A stretch of DNA of 64,000 nucleotides from Marinobacter sp. F3R11. GTDB taxonomy: Bacteria; Pseudomonadota; Gammaproteobacteria; Pseudomonadales; Oleiphilaceae. Position numbers and translations under genes: made by a program. The notes below the pieces were generated by a model. That model was not told the DNA's origin, did no database searches, and saw only the letters and a program-made list of their open reading frames with translations. The stretch is taken from positions 346,532 through 410,531 of the forward strand of contig NZ_QOCH01000003.1 of the NCBI RefSeq assembly GCF_003318275.1. Direction: 5' to 3'. Shown here in pieces: positions 62,146-64,000 of the stretch. The first letter of the stretch is position 1. Every line of letters begins with the position of its first letter.

Positions 62146-63423
62146 GTGAGCAACAAAGAATTGCAGACACTCAAAGAACGCTATGTTGCAGCGGGTGTGG
62201 CAAGCCCTAATGAACAGTTTGCCGACCATGCAACCAACGCGGAACTGTGGGACGCAGACGGCAAACGCATGATCGACTTTGCCGGGGGTATTGGTGTACT
62301 CAATATTGGCCACCGGCACCCCAAAGTTGTCGAAGCAGTAAAGAGCCAGCTGGATAAGCTGATGCATACCTGCCAGACGGTCATGCCCTATGAGGGTTAT
62401 GTACGCCTGGCCCAGAAGCTGAGTGAAGTAACGCCCGTACGAGGGCATGCCAAGGTTATGCTGGCCAACTCCGGCGCCGAAGCTCTGGAAAATGCCCTCA
62501 AAATTGCCCGTTCGGCCACAGGTCGCAACAACGTTATATGTTTTGACGGCGGGTATCATGGCCGTACCTTTATGACCATGGCCATGAACGGCAAGGCAGC
62601 ACCCTACCAGACAGATTTCGGAGTGATGCCTGGCTCTGTTTACCGAGCACCTTATCCTGTGCCTTATCACGGCGTGAGCGAGGATGAAGCTCTGCGTGGT
62701 CTGCGCATGACCATGAAGACCGACTCCCCGGCAAACCAGACAGCTGCCATAGTGCTGGAACCGGTGTTGGGTGAGGGCGGTTTTTACGCTGCTCCAGCCA
62801 GCTTCCTGAAAGAGATCCGCAAGATCTGCGATGAGAACGGCATCATGATGATTGTCGACGAAGTCCAGAGCGGCTTTGGTCGTACCGGCAAGATGTTTGC
62901 TATAGAACATAGCGGTGTTGAGCCAGACATCATGACCATGGCCAAGAGTATGGCTGACGGTATGCCGATTTCAGCCATTGTTGGCACCGACAAATTCATG
63001 GATTCATCAGGGCCTAACTCTCTGGGCGGCACTTATACAGGCAGCCCGACAGCCTGTGCAGCTGCCCTGGCAGTATTCGATGTGTTCAAAGAGGAAGATA
63101 TTCTGAGCAAGAGCCTTCGCCTGGGTGAGAAGCTGAATCAACGTTTCTCTCAATGGCAGGAGCAGTTCACTCATGTGGACAATGTTCGCGGTCTCGGCCC
63201 CATGGCAGCATTCGAGATGGTAGAAAGCAAGGAAAGCCGTAAACCTATGCCGGAACTTGCGGCGGATATCACCAGAAGGGCCAAGGAGAAGGGTCTGATC
63301 CTTCTCAGCTGCGGCATGTATGGAAACACCTTACGTTTCCTTATGCCCGTTACAATTGAGGACAGTGTCCTGGAGGAAGGCCTCAGTATTGTGGAGGAAA
63401 GCCTGAAAGAAGCGGGCGCTTAA
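62146..63423 (+). CDS. gabT: 4-aminobutyrate aminotransferase (class III PLP enzyme)
   Basis: A 425-residue PLP enzyme that moves the amino group of GABA to 2-oxoglutarate. The phosphate loop is MLANSGAEALENALKIAR at about residue 105. The PLP Asp is in MMIVDEVQSGFGRTG (about 245) and the Schiff-base Lys in MTMAKSMADGMP (about 268). Length matches E. coli GabT (426). I chose GTG 62146 behind AGGGAGAA because it gives the family start; the frame is open for 45 more codons that have no homology. Related 5-aminovalerate activity is possible. A terminator follows; no gabD is adjacent in the window. Confidence 0.92.
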   Translation: MSNKELQTLKERYVAAGVASPNEQFADHATNAELWDADGKRMIDFAGGIGVLNIGHRHPKVVEAVKSQLDKLMHTCQTVMPYEGYVRLAQKLSEVTPVRGHAKVMLANSGAEALENALKIARSATGRNNVICFDGGYHGRTFMTMAMNGKAAPYQTDFGVMPGSVYRAPYPVPYHGVSEDEALRGLRMTMKTDSPANQTAAIVLEPVLGEGGFYAAPASFLKEIRKICDENGIMMIVDEVQSGFGRTGKMFAIEHSGVEPDIMTMAKSMADGMPISAIVGTDKFMDSSGPNSLGGTYTGSPTACAAALAVFDVFKEEDILSKSLRLGEKLNQRFSQWQEQFTHVDNVRGLGPMAAFEMVESKESRKPMPELAADITRRAKEKGLILLSCGMYGNTLRFLMPVTIEDSVLEEGLSIVEESLKEAGA

Positions 63424-63446
63424 TACAGAAAACCGCTGTCACAAAG

Positions 63447-63471
63447 CCGAACCTACGGGTTCGGTTTTTTT
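63447..63471 (+). terminator. Terminator after gabT
   Basis: CCGAACC and GGTTCGG pair over 7 bp with a 4-nt loop (TACG), then a run of seven T. It lies 24 nt past the gabT stop. Confidence 0.9.
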
Positions 63472-63522
63472 ATGGCGTTCGTCGTATACTGCCCTGAGCT
63501 GTTTCACCAATCAGGCAGAATT

Positions 63523-64000
63523 ATGAATTCACCGAACACCAACTCTGTACCCGACCACAAGCCCAGGCCCTGGGTCGATCTGCTCGTCAGCATCATCATT
63601 CCATCCGTTATTCTGATGAAATTCAGCGGCGATCAGCATCTTGGCAGTGTCAACGCTCTGATCCTGGGTCTGGCATTTCCCCTGGGTTGGGGACTGTTTG
63701 AGTTAATCCGTTATAACAAGAAGAACTTTATCGCCTTACTGGGCCTGGTAAGCGTCGGGTTAACAGGCGGTATCGGTTTACTCGAGCTTGATGCCGGGTG
63801 GCTGGCGATAAAAGAGGCGGCAATTCCGGCGATTATCGGCCTGGCAGTACTGGTTTCTACCCGCACCAAGTATCCGCTGGTTCGCACACTTCTCTATAAC
63901 CCCAATGTACTCGATGTGGAAAAAATTCATGGGGCGCTGGAGGAGAAAAACTGCGTAGAGCAATTTGAAGAACGTTTATTGAAGGCCAGCTACTTTTTTG
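63523..64000 (+). CDS. VC0807-family membrane protein, 3' end outside the window
   Basis: The frame starts at ATG 63523 and stays open for the remaining 159 codons. It reads MNSPNTNSVPDHKPRPWVDL, then hydrophobic segments at about residues 20-33, 45-62, 68-85 and 93-112, and a conserved-looking NPNVLDVEKIHGAL. This resembles the VC0807 family of predicted multi-pass membrane proteins, whose function is unknown. No stop occurs before the window ends. It is separated from gabT by a strong terminator, so it has its own promoter. Confidence 0.75.
   Translation, partial: MNSPNTNSVPDHKPRPWVDLLVSIIIPSVILMKFSGDQHLGSVNALILGLAFPLGWGLFELIRYNKKNFIALLGLVSVGLTGGIGLLELDAGWLAIKEAAIPAIIGLAVLVSTRTKYPLVRTLLYNPNVLDVEKIHGALEEKNCVEQFEERLLKASYFF

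Overview
The window looks like a stretch of a gammaproteobacterial chromosome of Marinobacter type. This rests on gene content and order (aroE, hemF, tsaC, dprA, a LysM gene, then divergent def, fmt, rsmB, trkA, then glyQ, glyS, gmhB), on protein flavour, and on moderate-GC coding sequence with many 4-nt ATGA/GTGA stop-start overlaps. The same order occurs near the replication origin of Pseudomonas, so this part is probably origin-proximal. No database search was possible, so the genus is an inference.

Layout. 1-2.3 kb: an uncharacterised protein, a DUF1653 protein and a Na+/H+ antiporter-family carrier. 2.3-2.7 kb: intergenic DNA with two stem-loops that share one loop sequence in opposite orientation. 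2.7-6.5 kb: a zinc-ribbon protein and oligopeptidase A on the minus strand, a long palindrome, then a gamma-carbonic-anhydrase-like protein and a small heat-shock protein. 6.5-8.2 kb: the pomA-pomB pair (sodium-type flagellar stator). 8.2-21.4 kb: the conserved housekeeping block named above, closing with tRNA-Pro(CGG). 21.5-26.5 kb: a yhiI-rbbA-yhhJ type ABC export operon. 26.5-28.1 kb: a ClsC-like phospholipase-D lipoprotein.

28.2-33.2 kb is a respiratory sulfur module. It holds a periplasmic rhodanese, an octaheme cytochrome c of the tetrathionate-reductase family with a C-terminal membrane anchor, a cytochrome b membrane subunit, a periplasmic DsrE-like protein and a sulfide:quinone oxidoreductase. 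A perfect FNR/ANR box sits at class II spacing before the rhodanese operon, and a near-perfect box precedes the sqr gene, so the module is probably switched on at low oxygen. A dual GGDEF/EAL protein and a VOC protein follow.

36-56.6 kb is a DNA-repair cluster: a DEAD_2 iron-sulfur helicase with an N-terminal nuclease-like domain, a FAN1 (VRR-NUC) nuclease, and recC-recB-recD. It is interrupted at 40.0-47.0 kb by an accessory island. The island holds a hipBA toxin-antitoxin pair with three operator palindromes, two pieces of Rhs core (one degenerate, one ending in a variable tip), several small immunity-like genes including a DUF4279 protein, a truncated XRE regulator and other fragments. It reads as an array of displaced Rhs tips whose parent gene is gone.

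56.6-61.9 kb: an Atm1-type ABC transporter, then a three-gene operon with overlapping ends, made of an MbnP-family copper-binding lipoprotein, an MbnH-family di-heme enzyme and an unnamed beta-barrel-like protein. This is a candidate copper-handling system. 62.1-64.0 kb: gabT and a VC0807-family membrane protein that runs off the window.
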